From: JAWLDA01 sp041686855
Lineage (GTDB): Bacteria > Bacillota > Limnochordia > DTU080 > RSA5
DNA length: 64,000 nt
Direction: 5' to 3'
Assembly: GCA_041686855.1 (NCBI GenBank)
Contig: JAWLDA010000008.1
Location: forward strand, 124,001 to 188,000
Positions 28,062 to 36,781 of the stretch are shown piece by piece (position 1 is the first letter of the stretch; the number at the start of each line of letters is the position of its first letter). Both the position numbers and the translations under genes were made by a program. The notes below the pieces were generated by a model. That model made no database searches. It saw only the letters and a list, made by a program, of their open reading frames with translations, and had not been told where the DNA came from.

Positions 28062-29081
28062 ATGCTCTCTGAATTGGCCGGGCTCGGAACCGGCATCTGT
28101 CTAGGCGTGGCCAGCCTTTATCTACGGATGGCCGTGCGCTCCGAATCCATTCCAAAAGTGATTTGGTTCGTGGCCGCCTTCGGCGCAATCACCTTGAGTC
28201 CGTGGGCCATCTCAGCGCTCCGGGACTTTGTCGGAAATGAAGGATCCACTGTCGCAATCACCTCTGGCCTGCTCTACTTTCTCGCGGCGGGTCTCATCGG
28301 CCAAGTGATCGGACGCTCATTCCTATACGCCTGTATTGACCAGATCGGCCCCTCACTTGCCACCGCGTATAAGACCGCCGTCCCGCTCCTCACAGCCATC
28401 TTTGCCTGGCTCATCTTTCACGAGCGCCTCGCCGGGGCTACCGTGTTGGGCATCGCCGCCGTTGTCGTTGGGATCCTCTTCATTGCGTTGTACCAACCCA
28501 AGCGTTCATCGGCTCACGCCTCCTCCGCTGGGGACGCTGAAGCGGAGAGCGCCGTGAGCCGGGAGATCGAGCCCGTTATTACTCACACCGAAAACAGCAG
28601 CAACCAAACAGCGGGCCGCCGAGGCCCCGCCGCGGCGCTCACATCCCGGCTTCCGGCAGGACTCGCGCTCGGCCTGGGGGCTGTCATCTTTTACTCCGCC
28701 TCCGACCTCTTGCGCAAGGGTGGCATGGACGCACTCCCTTCGCCCACGGTAGGCACTTGGGTGGGCAACGTGCTCACACTCGCGGTCTTCTCCGCTCAGT
28801 TCGGGCTGCAGCGCCGACTCGTTCACCTCATTCGGTGGAACTTGGAGGCTCTGCGCCCCCTACTCACTGCGTCGATCCTCGTCACAGTGGCATACATCCT
28901 CTTTCTCATCGGGATCGAGACGAGCGGTGTGGCCATCACCTCGGCCCTCGCCGCCGTCGAACCGCTGGCCGCGCTCGCCGTTGGCAAAGCGTTCTATCGA
29001 GATCAAGAACCCATCCAGTCACGCCAAATTCCAGGCGTCCTCTTTGTCGTCGCCGGCGTCGCCCTGATCGTTCTCTCTTAG
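28062..29081 (+). CDS. EamA/DMT family transporter
   Basis: A 339-residue drug/metabolite-type transporter with two EamA repeats. The first runs from GLGTGICLGVASLYLRMAV to VGILFIALYQP (about 9-145) and the second from LPAGLALGLGAVIFYSASDL to the C-terminus (about 205-335), joined by a hydrophilic loop (about 150-200). ATG 28062 is used; TTG 28059 is adjacent in frame. The substrate cannot be told from sequence. It follows the permease closely and ends at a strong hairpin. Confidence 0.88.
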   Translation: MLSELAGLGTGICLGVASLYLRMAVRSESIPKVIWFVAAFGAITLSPWAISALRDFVGNEGSTVAITSGLLYFLAAGLIGQVIGRSFLYACIDQIGPSLATAYKTAVPLLTAIFAWLIFHERLAGATVLGIAAVVVGILFIALYQPKRSSAHASSAGDAEAESAVSREIEPVITHTENSSNQTAGRRGPAAALTSRLPAGLALGLGAVIFYSASDLLRKGGMDALPSPTVGTWVGNVLTLAVFSAQFGLQRRLVHLIRWNLEALRPLLTASILVTVAYILFLIGIETSGVAITSALAAVEPLAALAVGKAFYRDQEPIQSRQIPGVLFVVAGVALIVLS

Positions 29082-29084
29082 AAC

Positions 29085-29124
29085 GATCAAAAGGCTACCC
29101 GCTTTGGCGGATAGCCTTTTGATC
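29085..29124 (+). terminator. Strong hairpin at the end of the permease-EamA operon
   Basis: GATCAAAAGGCTA pairs with TAGCCTTTTGATC, and CCGC with GCGG, around a short loop starting 4 nt after the EamA stop. The U-tract lies inside the descending arm rather than after it. With no convergent gene close by, it is most likely an intrinsic terminator. Confidence 0.75.
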
Positions 29125-29150
29125 ACCTCTACGATGAGTACCGTCTAATA

Positions 29151-29202
29151 GGAGCGAGGGATCTGTCCGGGGGTCGGGGGGGTTTGGGTTTTCTCTCGCT
29201 CC
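29151..29202. other. Inverted repeat enclosing a G-run cluster
   Basis: GGAGCGAG (29151-29158) and CTCGCTCC (29195-29202) flank a segment with four separable G-runs (29169-29187), a possible G-quadruplex. The 260-bp gap before the LacI gene otherwise holds an AT-rich stretch (29260-29345) that could contain its promoter. I could not fix a -35/-10 pair. Confidence 0.35.
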
Positions 29203-29386
29203 GTTCCGGTGACTCTATACTACTCTGCCTGTACCCCTCTAGACTGTGACGGCGATTACACTTTATGTTCTTTCCGAGATAAACTTTTTATTGTTTCGGT
29301 TAATTTTTTTACTTTGTTAAAAGGAACTATTAACTCACAAACCGAAAATGAGGTGTAAAGCGAACGCTCTTCGGGAGGCTCGGTAC

Positions 29387-30436
29387 GTGGGCAAGAAGGT
29401 AACCCTTCGCGACATCTCAGAGCGGATCGGCGTCTCACCGGCGACCGTCTCCAACGTCCTCAACGGACGTCGAGAGCGCGTCTCACCCGAGACTGCACAG
29501 GCGGTCCTCCAAGCCGTCGAGGAGTTAGGTTACCATCCCAACTCAGCATTCCAAGCGCTCTCAACCCGCGGGCATTCCGAAACAATCGGCCTCATCGTAG
29601 CCTCGGTACTCTCCCCTCTATTCACTCAAGCAGTCGCGGGCGTTGAGACCGCTGCGGGACGGTTCGGTTTCAGCGTCATCCTCTGCAACAATCGAGGAAA
29701 TGAGGGATTGGAGGCCAACTCGACCGATCTTCTTCTCAAGCGGAATGTGGCCGGGATAATCTTTGTCTCATCGTCTTCGTATCGCCGTCACGACGCCCTT
29801 GAGGCGGTGATCGAGTCCAAGGTTCCGTTCATCATCGTCAACAGGCTCACTGATCCCACGCTCGGGCTACATATTCTTGTCGAGAATGAGCAAGGCACGT
29901 ATCACGCGACGGAGCACTTAATTGGTTTGGGACACACCGACATCGCTTGCATTCACTTACCCACGGAAGGGCCCACTGCGACTTTAGCCGGAGCAGAGCG
30001 GCTTCGAGGCTTTCGCAGAGCGTTGCACGCCTACAACCTCAACGAAGTCGACACCTGGATTCGCCCAGGGGTCCTTGGCGAAGAGACGGCGACCGCGGTG
30101 GGGTACCGGACCATGCACACCATGCTCACATCCGATCGACAACCAAGCGCGGTCATCTGTGGCACCGACCAATTGGCCGTCGGCGCGATGCACGCCGCGC
30201 TCGACCTCGGCTTGCGCATCCCGGAGGATCTGGCCATCGTCGGTCATGACGATACGCCCGGCTCCCTCTACGTCCGGCCCTCGTTGTCCAGTGTTTCACA
30301 ACCGATGCGGGCCGTTGGAGAGCGAGCCGCCGAAGCGCTCATTCAACACTTGTGGAAAGGTATGCGCTTGCAAGGGGTAGAGCGTCTCCCCTGCCGCTTG
30401 GTGGCGCGTGAGTCGTCTGTGGGTCATATCAGATAA
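29387..30436 (+). CDS. LacI family transcriptional regulator
   Basis: A 349-residue regulator. GTG 29387 has GGGAGG 8-9 nt upstream and places the helix-turn-helix at residues 4-27 (VTLRDISERIGVSPATVSNV), as is usual; the earlier ATG at 29348 lacks a ribosome site. A LacI/GalR periplasmic-binding-like ligand domain follows (IGLIVASVLSPLFTQAVAGVE through DDTPGSLYVRPSLSSVSQPM). It probably controls the solute-binding protein that starts 145 bp downstream, through a sugar or sugar-derivative effector. This is inferred from position. Confidence 0.93.
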   Translation: MGKKVTLRDISERIGVSPATVSNVLNGRRERVSPETAQAVLQAVEELGYHPNSAFQALSTRGHSETIGLIVASVLSPLFTQAVAGVETAAGRFGFSVILCNNRGNEGLEANSTDLLLKRNVAGIIFVSSSSYRRHDALEAVIESKVPFIIVNRLTDPTLGLHILVENEQGTYHATEHLIGLGHTDIACIHLPTEGPTATLAGAERLRGFRRALHAYNLNEVDTWIRPGVLGEETATAVGYRTMHTMLTSDRQPSAVICGTDQLAVGAMHAALDLGLRIPEDLAIVGHDDTPGSLYVRPSLSSVSQPMRAVGERAAEALIQHLWKGMRLQGVERLPCRLVARESSVGHIR

Positions 30437-30527
30437 AGAGGCATCAGCTCGCACAATAATACGGATCCCGTCTACGTGGATCGCGTGAGCCATCCGGGGG
30501 CGTTAGTCACACATCACACGGAATGCT

Positions 30528-30546
30528 CCCCACACCATGTGTGGGG
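30528..30546 (+). promoter_or_regulatory. Perfect palindrome upstream of the solute-binding protein gene
   Basis: CCCCACAC-cat-GTGTGGGG forms a perfect 8-bp inverted repeat between the LacI gene and its presumed target. It could be a regulator operator or an RNA hairpin in the leader. It lacks a following U-tract, so I do not call it a terminator. Confidence 0.45.
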
Positions 30547-30580
30547 TCATATCAAAAAAGACCAAGGGAGGCACACGCAC

Positions 30581-31873
30581 GTGCAACGTCTACTGCAGTT
30601 GTTGGTCACCATCGTTGCGGTCAGCTTGGCCGCAACAGGCTTCGCCATGGCGCAGCAGCCCGTCACCGTTCGGATGATTGAGTTCAACCGACTCGAAGAG
30701 ATGGAGTGGCAGCGCGCCGTCGTCGAGCAGTTCAACGCCGAACGCAGCGATATCCAAATCGAATTAGTGAGTCAGGCGGGATCGTCACTCGTCGACAAGA
30801 TGATGACGATGCTGGCCGCCGGTGAACCCCTAGACATCGGCTACCATGATCCACACGAGATCAATATGTGGGGTCGCGAAGGCATTGCGATGGACATCCA
30901 ATCGTACCTGGACCGTGAACCGGCAGCGAGCCCCTTCAACGACTTCTTCCCCGCCACCTTGGAGCTCTATAACGTTCACGGCCGTCAGTTTGGGGTACCC
31001 ATCGACCTGCAGACGCAGGCCTGGTTTTACAGCGAACCTGCCTTAGACGAAGCAGGTCTGCCTTATCCGGGACCCGATTGGACGTGGGCCGAGTTATCAG
31101 ACTGGGGGCGCCGTCTTTCACTGGACACCTCGGGCGACGGTGAGATTGATCGTTGGGCCATGCGTTTTCCCCAGTGGCTCCACTGGATGTCGCTTCTGTG
31201 GAGTTATGGAGCAGACGTTGTCGACGACATCAAGTCGCCGTCCCGGTTTACTGGGGATTCAGACCAGATGCGCGCAGCCCTCGAATTTATGGGGGACCTC
31301 ATTCAGACCCGACGTGTGATGGCCCCTCCGGGCCTCATCGGTGGACAGACGGCCGACAACATTATGCGCCAGCAAAACATCGCGATGGCAATCGGTAACT
31401 CACTCTACATGCAGCATGCAGTGCGGGCCGAAGAAGAGACCGGCATGCGTTGGAACGTCACCCGACTCCCCAAGGGCCCCACTGGAGAGAGACCAGCTTT
31501 GATCAACGCATTGGGATGGTTCATCTTTACCGAGGCGCGGCAGCCTGACGCAGCCTGGGAAGTGATCCGCTACTTCAGCTCGCAGGAAGCCATGGAGCTC
31601 TCTGTAGCCATGCGCGGCACCCTCGTCCCACATCGGACGGTTGCCGTAGAGAAGTGGCCGTATCAGTGGGAGAGTCCGGCCAACCGGCACGTCTTTATCG
31701 AGGCTATCTCCGAGGGCGCGCGAGGCATTCCCAACTTGACCGGCAGTGGGCTCAGCGCCGTCACCGGCAACGTCCAAAGCATCGTGAGCGGCGAGACTCC
31801 AATGGCTCAGGGGCTTGAGGCGATGAAAGTCGGCGTCGAAAACTGGATCAACGAGCAGCAGGCAATCGATTAG
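30581..31873 (+). CDS. ABC transporter extracellular sugar-binding protein (family 1)
   Basis: A 430-residue periplasmic binding protein. GTG 30581 has GGGAGG 9 nt upstream. The signal peptide (residues 1-23) ends AMA-QQ and contains no lipobox Cys, so the product is a free periplasmic protein; monoderm relatives are normally lipoproteins. The mature protein shows the family-1 fold: FNAERSDIQIELV, GEPLDIGYHDPHEINMW, a hinge near FGVPIDLQTQAWFYS, and a C-terminal WEVIRYFSSQEAMEL. No permease or ATPase genes follow, so it must use components encoded elsewhere. Regulation by the upstream LacI protein is likely. A terminator follows. Confidence 0.9.
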   Translation: MQRLLQLLVTIVAVSLAATGFAMAQQPVTVRMIEFNRLEEMEWQRAVVEQFNAERSDIQIELVSQAGSSLVDKMMTMLAAGEPLDIGYHDPHEINMWGREGIAMDIQSYLDREPAASPFNDFFPATLELYNVHGRQFGVPIDLQTQAWFYSEPALDEAGLPYPGPDWTWAELSDWGRRLSLDTSGDGEIDRWAMRFPQWLHWMSLLWSYGADVVDDIKSPSRFTGDSDQMRAALEFMGDLIQTRRVMAPPGLIGGQTADNIMRQQNIAMAIGNSLYMQHAVRAEEETGMRWNVTRLPKGPTGERPALINALGWFIFTEARQPDAAWEVIRYFSSQEAMELSVAMRGTLVPHRTVAVEKWPYQWESPANRHVFIEAISEGARGIPNLTGSGLSAVTGNVQSIVSGETPMAQGLEAMKVGVENWINEQQAID

Positions 31874-31888
31874 AGTAATCCGGAAAGT

Positions 31889-31947
31889 AAAAGCCCAACC
31901 GGAGGCGACTGTGGGCGCGCGAGCGCTCACAGCCTGGTTGGGCTTTT
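31889..31947. terminator. Terminator between convergent genes
   Basis: AAAAGCCCAACC (31889-31900) pairs with GGTTGGGCTTTT (31936-31947). A second downstream copy of the descending arm, GGGCTTTACTT, can compete for the same ascending arm. It follows the solute-binding protein stop and faces the glycerophosphodiesterase gene, so it may serve both directions. Confidence 0.75.
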
Positions 31948-31972
31948 GGGGGTCGGGCTTTACTTCTCCTGG

Positions 31973-32686
31973 TTACCTCGCTGCCTCGAGGTAACGCACG
32001 AGCGCATCGGGACGATCCGTAATGATCCCGTACACCCCGCTATCGATCATCCGCCGGTAACCCTCGTCGTCATTCACCGTCCACGCGTTCACTCGTTGTC
32101 CTTTGCCCTCCGCTCGCCGCACGACGTCTTCGTCTACAATCTTGTGAGCCGGGTGTAGGTACTCCCCTTTAAGGGAATCGGCGGCGTTTGGGAAGGCGCT
32201 AAAGAGCGGTGCCACCGGAAGCTGAGGAGAGAGTGCCTTAATCTCGTCTAACACATCGTGCTCAAAGGCACTGACAATAAAATCGGTAGGCGGACGCCCC
32301 GTCTCGCGCAGCGCGTCGACGACTGCTCGAGCAATGCCGGGGTAGCGCGACGCATACTTGATCTCGACGTTCACCCCACACTCGCCGCCGACGGTCTCAA
32401 GCGCCTCCGACAACGTCGGAATCCGTTCACGCCCAAACTTACGATCAAACCATCCCCCGGCATCTAATTGGCGGAGTTGCGCGAGGGTGTGCTCGGCTAC
32501 ATTGCCGCTCCCCGACGTCGTTCGGTCCAAGGTCGCGTCGTGGATGACCACCAGTTGCCCGTCCTTGCACAGATGCACGTCGAGCTCCACCATGTCAGCT
32601 TGCATCTCCACGGCGAGCGCGAAGGCAGCCAACGTGTTCTCGGGAGCGTGCGCCGACGCACCTCGATGTGCGATCACCCGGGTCAT
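31973..32686 (-). CDS. Glycerophosphodiester phosphodiesterase
   Basis: A 237-residue GDPD-fold enzyme that hydrolyses glycerophosphodiesters to glycerol-3-phosphate and an alcohol. The catalytic elements are visible at the N-terminus: AHRGASAHAPENTLAAF (His, Arg, Glu, Asn) and ELDVHLCKDGQLVVIHD (Glu, Asp, His), followed by PTLSEAL. The C-terminal VNAWTVNDDEGYRRMIDSGV is typical. No signal peptide is present, so it is cytoplasmic. ATG 32686 has AAGGAGGAG at ideal spacing and overlaps the stop of the upstream dehydrogenase gene by 4 nt (ATGA), which indicates translational coupling. Confidence 0.93.
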   Translation of the reverse strand: MTRVIAHRGASAHAPENTLAAFALAVEMQADMVELDVHLCKDGQLVVIHDATLDRTTSGSGNVAEHTLAQLRQLDAGGWFDRKFGRERIPTLSEALETVGGECGVNVEIKYASRYPGIARAVVDALRETGRPPTDFIVSAFEHDVLDEIKALSPQLPVAPLFSAFPNAADSLKGEYLHPAHKIVDEDVVRRAEGKGQRVNAWTVNDDEGYRRMIDSGVYGIITDRPDALVRYLEAAR

Positions 32687-33909
32687 GCGATCTCCTCCTT
32701 TAGGTAGTCCCAATTCGCCGGCGGCACACCAAAGTCGGGTACATCCATTAGGACCCCACCGGACTCGGCAGACTGGTGAGCGATCAAGCCCGGAACGCAG
32801 TAGCGAGCAGCCGCCCAAGCGTGATTTGGAGGCAACTTACGACTGAGCACTGACCTCACAAAGTCATCGACCAAAAATTGATGCGAACCGTAATGACCGT
32901 TAGGAAGACCGGCAAAAGAGCGCGGCAACCGTTCGATCGGATGCACCTGTGAGACGCCTGTGTAAAACTCACGCTGCAACGATTCGTGGAGTTGGTTTTC
33001 CGCACCGACTTCCCCCGCCCGACCTTTACAGGTCAAAAGCTCCGTGAGGTCTTCCCACTCCTCAGCCTTGAGCCCCGTCCAACACTGGGCGCCCGCCTGC
33101 TCTTCGTAGCACCCACGTGTGCCATAAAGACTCATGTGGACACTGTTTCCGTTACTCCAACCCACGCGGCGAAACTCGTTGATGCGACACGTGGCGCCAT
33201 CGGCCGTGCGCATGAGCGCCGATTGATTACTAAAGGGATTCGCCCACAGATTGGCTTCGCGCCCAAAGACGCCATCTGCCTCCCGGTCCTCCCATCCCAT
33301 ACAAGCGACCTGTGTGACGTACGAACCCGTCACTGAGAGGATCATACTGACCGAATGCGTGGGGTAGTGCATCGGGGGAATGCCGGCGACACGTCGCCAC
33401 TGGTCGCCGCCGGAGTGTTTAAACGCATCGTAGAAACCGTGGGACATATCGTGGAAGTACTGCGCTTCGCCGTAAAAGAGATCGCCAAACGCCCCATTTT
33501 TGAAACGTTCTCGACACAAAATCGTCGAGGGGTAATAGTAACTCGTCTCCCCGGTCATGTAAATCAGGCGACCTTTAGTGACGAGGTCCAGAATCGCCTT
33601 GATCTCCTCGAGCGTCTGACCCATGGGAACTGCGCAGTAGAGGTGCTTCCCACTCTCAAGCGCATGGATGGAGTGAGGTCCGTGAAGATGCCGCTGTGTA
33701 AAAAGCGCCACTGCGTCCACATCACTCTCGCACAACGACTCAAGTGACGAGTAGCTACTCTCGATTCCAAAGCGTGTCCGGCATGCCTCGATTCGCTCTG
33801 GGACTACGTCCGCCAATACGACTTCGTCGACGCCGGGGTGTGCTTTAAATAAGGGGATAAAGGACGGCGCGAATTGCCCCAAACCGCACACGCCTATGCG
33901 AATACCCAA
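32683..33909 (-). CDS. Gfo/Idh/MocA family oxidoreductase
   Basis: A 408-residue NAD(P)-dependent dehydrogenase-like protein. TTG 33909 has GAGGTG 7 nt upstream and puts the Rossmann motif IGVCGLGQFAPSF at the N-terminus. VVLADVVPERIEACRTRFG and LHGPHSIHALESGKHLYCAVPMG are the conserved second strand and catalytic-region motifs; the usual EKP is replaced by AVP, which is uncommon and may affect catalysis. Its substrate is presumably a sugar or polyol derivative. It is coupled to the glycerophosphodiesterase gene by a 4-nt overlap and converges on the solute-binding protein gene. Confidence 0.87.
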   Translation of the reverse strand: MGIRIGVCGLGQFAPSFIPLFKAHPGVDEVVLADVVPERIEACRTRFGIESSYSSLESLCESDVDAVALFTQRHLHGPHSIHALESGKHLYCAVPMGQTLEEIKAILDLVTKGRLIYMTGETSYYYPSTILCRERFKNGAFGDLFYGEAQYFHDMSHGFYDAFKHSGGDQWRRVAGIPPMHYPTHSVSMILSVTGSYVTQVACMGWEDREADGVFGREANLWANPFSNQSALMRTADGATCRINEFRRVGWSNGNSVHMSLYGTRGCYEEQAGAQCWTGLKAEEWEDLTELLTCKGRAGEVGAENQLHESLQREFYTGVSQVHPIERLPRSFAGLPNGHYGSHQFLVDDFVRSVLSRKLPPNHAWAAARYCVPGLIAHQSAESGGVLMDVPDFGVPPANWDYLKEEIA

Positions 33910-34022
33910 TACCTTGCACCTCGATCCTTCCCGCAACTTAACCGCAACGTACGCCTTCCCCGGGACATCTCCTGCCGGACTCGCCCCGTTTATCCAAAGC
34001 TGCAGACGAACAATTCACGACG

Positions 34023-34798
34023 TTACGCATACCCGGGCTTAAGATACGTCTCCCGAAGAATTTCGATCAAATTCTTCACCGTCTTCCGCCGACTGTTTCG
34101 CGGCACGATCGCATAGGTCGCCGTTACCGGAAGCTCGAGGTCCGGCGCCGGAACATACTGCAACCGACTCTCCGCGATTGCGTCACTCACCGCTGAGTAG
34201 GGCAAGAAGCTCATTCCCAGGCCGCGCTCCACAAACCGAATCGTGATATCGATCTGCGACACCCTCATACTACGGAATCCACGTCCTAAGTCACGAAGGC
34301 GGTTGAGGAGTGGATCCCAGTAATCGGGATGGTTGTAACTTAGAATAGGCAAACGCTCCACCACCTCTTCCCAGTTGGCGATCGGGCTGTCCAGGTCACC
34401 GCCGTTTGGGGGGGCTACGAGGACGACAGGATCTTCATAAAGCCTCTCGTAGGGTAAGTCACTTTGCCGTCGGGGTGGCGTTCGGGAGAGGCCGATGTCC
34501 GCACGCCGCTGCTCAAGTACCTTGGGTATCTCGATCGATTCCGTGACCAAAACCGAGAGCTCCACGTCGGGATGGGTACGGGCATACTTGAGGATGACGT
34601 TCGGGAGGAATGTCCGACCCACCATCGGTGACGCTGCGATGCTTAGTCTCGATCTGTAGCCCTGCTTCCAAGACTCCACTGACTGGGAGAGACGATCTGC
34701 TGCTTCGACGAGGCGGATTGCTTCTTTGGACAGCTGGTCGCCAATGGGTGTCAATACGACCCGTTTCCCGACCCGCTCAAAGAGCGTGCAGCCGAGCG
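34023..34798 (-). pseudogene. LysR-type regulator lacking the N-terminal DNA-binding domain
   Basis: The complete LysR substrate-binding domain is present (RSRLSIAASPMVGRTFLPNVIL through VTATYAIVPRNSRRKTVKNLIEIL), preceded by the last part of the helix-turn-helix region, SLGCTLFERVGKRVVLTPIGDQL. Homology stops at about 34798, before the recognition helix and start codon. At that point the sequence switches to a methyltransferase gene on the other strand that also lacks its 5' end. Without a DNA-binding domain the product would not regulate. The remaining open frame could start at 34754 but has no good ribosome binding site. Confidence 0.8.
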
Positions 34799-35274
34799 AC
34801 TACTGTTATTCGCTTCCGTTTGAAAACGAGAGTTTTGATCGCGTCTTTAGCCACGCGCTCCTAGAACACCTCTCATCCCCCATTCTTGCACTTCGAGAGT
34901 TATCTCGGGTTTTAAATCACGGTGGTGTCATGGGCGTTTGTAGCCCCGATTGGGGCGGGTTTCTATTCGCCCCCCCTTCGCAAGAACTCTCTGCCGCCGT
35001 CGACGCCTATAAGATACTTCAATCTCGGAATGGAGGCGACGTCCAGGTTGGGCGCAAGCTGGGAGTGTATCTGGACAAATTAGGATTTGAGGACATTTGC
35101 GTATCAGCCAGATACGAGTGCTATCAGTCCTTGAATTTCATCGGCGACTATCTGGCGGAGCAACTCGAACGGGAAGGTGACCTGCGCTCTGCGAATCAAT
35201 TTCGTACCTGGAGCAAGATGTCTGGCGGCATGTTTGCTCAAGCCTGGGTCTCTGCGACCGGACGAAAGAGATAA
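34799..35274 (+). pseudogene. SAM-dependent methyltransferase (type 11), 5'-truncated
   Basis: The frame carries the middle and C-terminal parts of a class I methyltransferase: YSLPFENESFDRVFSHALLEHL, then ELSRVLNHGGVMGVCSPDWGG, and an alpha-helical C-terminus ending MSGGMFAQAWVSATGRKR. The SAM-binding motif I (DxGxGxG) that should precede it is missing. The break falls at about 34799, directly against the truncated LysR gene, so one recombination or assembly junction removed both 5' ends. Confidence 0.8.
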
Positions 35275-35351
35275 ATCAGACTCACACTCGCCCTCCCACG
35301 GGGAATTTGTATAGCGTCACCGATTTTTTCAAAACAATCCGCTGGACCCCG

Positions 35352-35380
35352 TTGACAAACTTGGTACTAGAGAGTATACT
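35352..35380 (+). promoter_or_regulatory. Consensus sigma-A promoter of the NDH-2-like gene
   Basis: TTGACA (35352-35357) and TATACT (35375-35380) are 17 nt apart, a near-perfect housekeeping promoter. GGTAC and GTACC half-sites (35363-35367 and 35382-35386) flank the -10 region, possibly an operator. Confidence 0.75.
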
Positions 35381-35399
35381 TGTACCCATTAAAGTGAAA

Positions 35400-35422
35400 A
35401 TGTTCACAAGCACAGTGAACAT
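35400..35422 (+). promoter_or_regulatory. Operator-like inverted repeat downstream of the promoter
   Basis: ATGTTCAC and GTGAACAT form a perfect 8-bp inverted repeat around a 7-nt spacer, about 15-35 nt after the predicted transcription start and 20 nt before the start codon. A repressor bound here would block transcription. The half-site is not one I can assign with confidence to a known family. Confidence 0.55.
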
Positions 35423-35442
35423 GCGTTTTGGAGGGGTATTTC

Positions 35443-36678
35443 ATGAGAGTGGTCGTGATTGGGGCAGGTTACGCTGGTGTTGGACTTGCGCAGTCGTTGG
35501 GGCGACGGGCAAATCAAGGTAAGCCTCAATTGGAGATCACCCTAATTAACAGCTCACCCCACCACGTGATCAAGACCGAATTGCACACCCTCGCCGCCGG
35601 CACCGTAGACGATCCCGGCGACGTAACGGTCCCCTTAGAGTCCCTCTTTGACCGCCTTCCGGTCCGCACCATCTGTGCCGAGGTGGTTGGTATCGATCCT
35701 GAGCGCCAATCGATCTCCCTTAACAATGGCGAGAGCGTTGAGTACGATCAATTGGCCACTGCCTTGGGAGCGAGTCCCGAGTACTTTGGGATCCCGGGAT
35801 TAGGGGAGTTTAGCACCTCCATCGGTGACATCAACCCGGCGCTGTACACCCGACGCCTTGTCGACGAGACGCTGCGCAACGTCGCATCGGGACGAGAGGA
35901 GCGAGCGGAGATCGTCGTCGGCGGAGGCGGCCTCACAGGGATTGAGCTTGCCGGAGAGCTGGCTCACGTATTAAAGCACCGCTACGCGACGTCGGGCGTA
36001 AACAACCGAGTCGGTTTGACCGTCGTCGAGGCGGCGCCTACCCTGATGCCCGGTCTCGAGCCCAAGCTGGGCCAATGGTCACACGAGAGACTGGAGGCCC
36101 TCGGGGTGCGCGTCCTCACAGGCCACATGATCGCGGAAGTGACCGAGGACGCCATTCAGCTGAAACACGGCGACGACGGCAAGGTGACCCTTCAATACAA
36201 CTTGATCGTTTGGAGCGGTGGAGTTCGCGGCAACCAACTCCTTGGGTCGACCTTCGAAGCCGACCGCAGGGGCAAGGTGCTCGTCGATGAGCGCTTGCGA
36301 GTGAACGCGTTCCCCAACGTCCGAGTGTTGGGCGATAGTGCGTGCATTATGGGACCCGAAGGACGCCCTCTCCCCCCGACCGCTCAAGGCGCGATTCAGC
36401 AAGGGGCCTGGGTCGCCGAGGACATGTGGGCAGAGATCTCCGGTCAAAAGTCGGGGTCATCCACCTACGTTGAGAAGAACAAAGGCGTACTCGCTTCCGT
36501 CGGTCCTGACTACGGCGTCGGTCTGATTGGTAAACGGGCCGTCAAGGGTCGATGGGTTAAATGGGTTAAAGACGTAAACACCCAGCGCTACCTCTCATCA
36601 ATTGGTGCGAAAGAGGCACGCCGGCGTGTGGCGGCAGCCCAATCCACCAAGCCTTCGCAGATCGGGATGCAAGGGTAA
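35443..36678 (+). CDS. NAD(P)H dehydrogenase, type II (NDH-2-like flavoprotein)
   Basis: A 411-residue FAD-dependent pyridine-nucleotide oxidoreductase. ATG 35443 has GGAGGGG 6 nt upstream. It shows the FAD-binding VVVIGAGYAGVGLAQSL at the N-terminus, the NADH-binding IVVGGGGLTGIELAGELAH near residue 155, and the second FAD motif RVLGDSACI near 290. NDH-2 enzymes are peripheral membrane proteins that pass electrons from NADH to quinone without pumping protons. The C-terminus is basic (VKGRWVKWVK), suited to membrane attachment. It stands alone behind a strong, probably repressed promoter. Confidence 0.9.
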   Translation: MRVVVIGAGYAGVGLAQSLGRRANQGKPQLEITLINSSPHHVIKTELHTLAAGTVDDPGDVTVPLESLFDRLPVRTICAEVVGIDPERQSISLNNGESVEYDQLATALGASPEYFGIPGLGEFSTSIGDINPALYTRRLVDETLRNVASGREERAEIVVGGGGLTGIELAGELAHVLKHRYATSGVNNRVGLTVVEAAPTLMPGLEPKLGQWSHERLEALGVRVLTGHMIAEVTEDAIQLKHGDDGKVTLQYNLIVWSGGVRGNQLLGSTFEADRRGKVLVDERLRVNAFPNVRVLGDSACIMGPEGRPLPPTAQGAIQQGAWVAEDMWAEISGQKSGSSTYVEKNKGVLASVGPDYGVGLIGKRAVKGRWVKWVKDVNTQRYLSSIGAKEARRRVAAAQSTKPSQIGMQG

Positions 36679-36712
36679 CCCACGTCAGTCCTCACCTTAC
36701 CCCATCTGTTCG

Positions 36713-36766
36713 GCCGTTCCGTGGTATAATGGTGATGTTCTCCTGCACCATCAACCACGGAACGGC
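36713..36766 (+). promoter_or_regulatory. Large inverted repeat with an embedded extended -10 promoter
   Basis: GCCGTTCCGTGGT (36713-36725) pairs perfectly with ACCACGGAACGGC (36754-36766). Inside, ATGGTG (36729-36734) pairs with CACCAT (36746-36751). The sequence TGGTATAAT, an extended -10 element, begins within the left arm. It could be an operator overlapping the promoter of the CNNM genes or a structured leader; a terminator for the upstream gene is less likely because no U-tract follows. Confidence 0.55.
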
Positions 36767-36781
36767 TGGTGATGTATCTCT

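Noticed and set aside
27646..28188. Minus-strand frame of 180 codons over the permease/EamA junction
   Set aside because: Antisense to two well-supported transporter genes, with no domain and no ribosome site.
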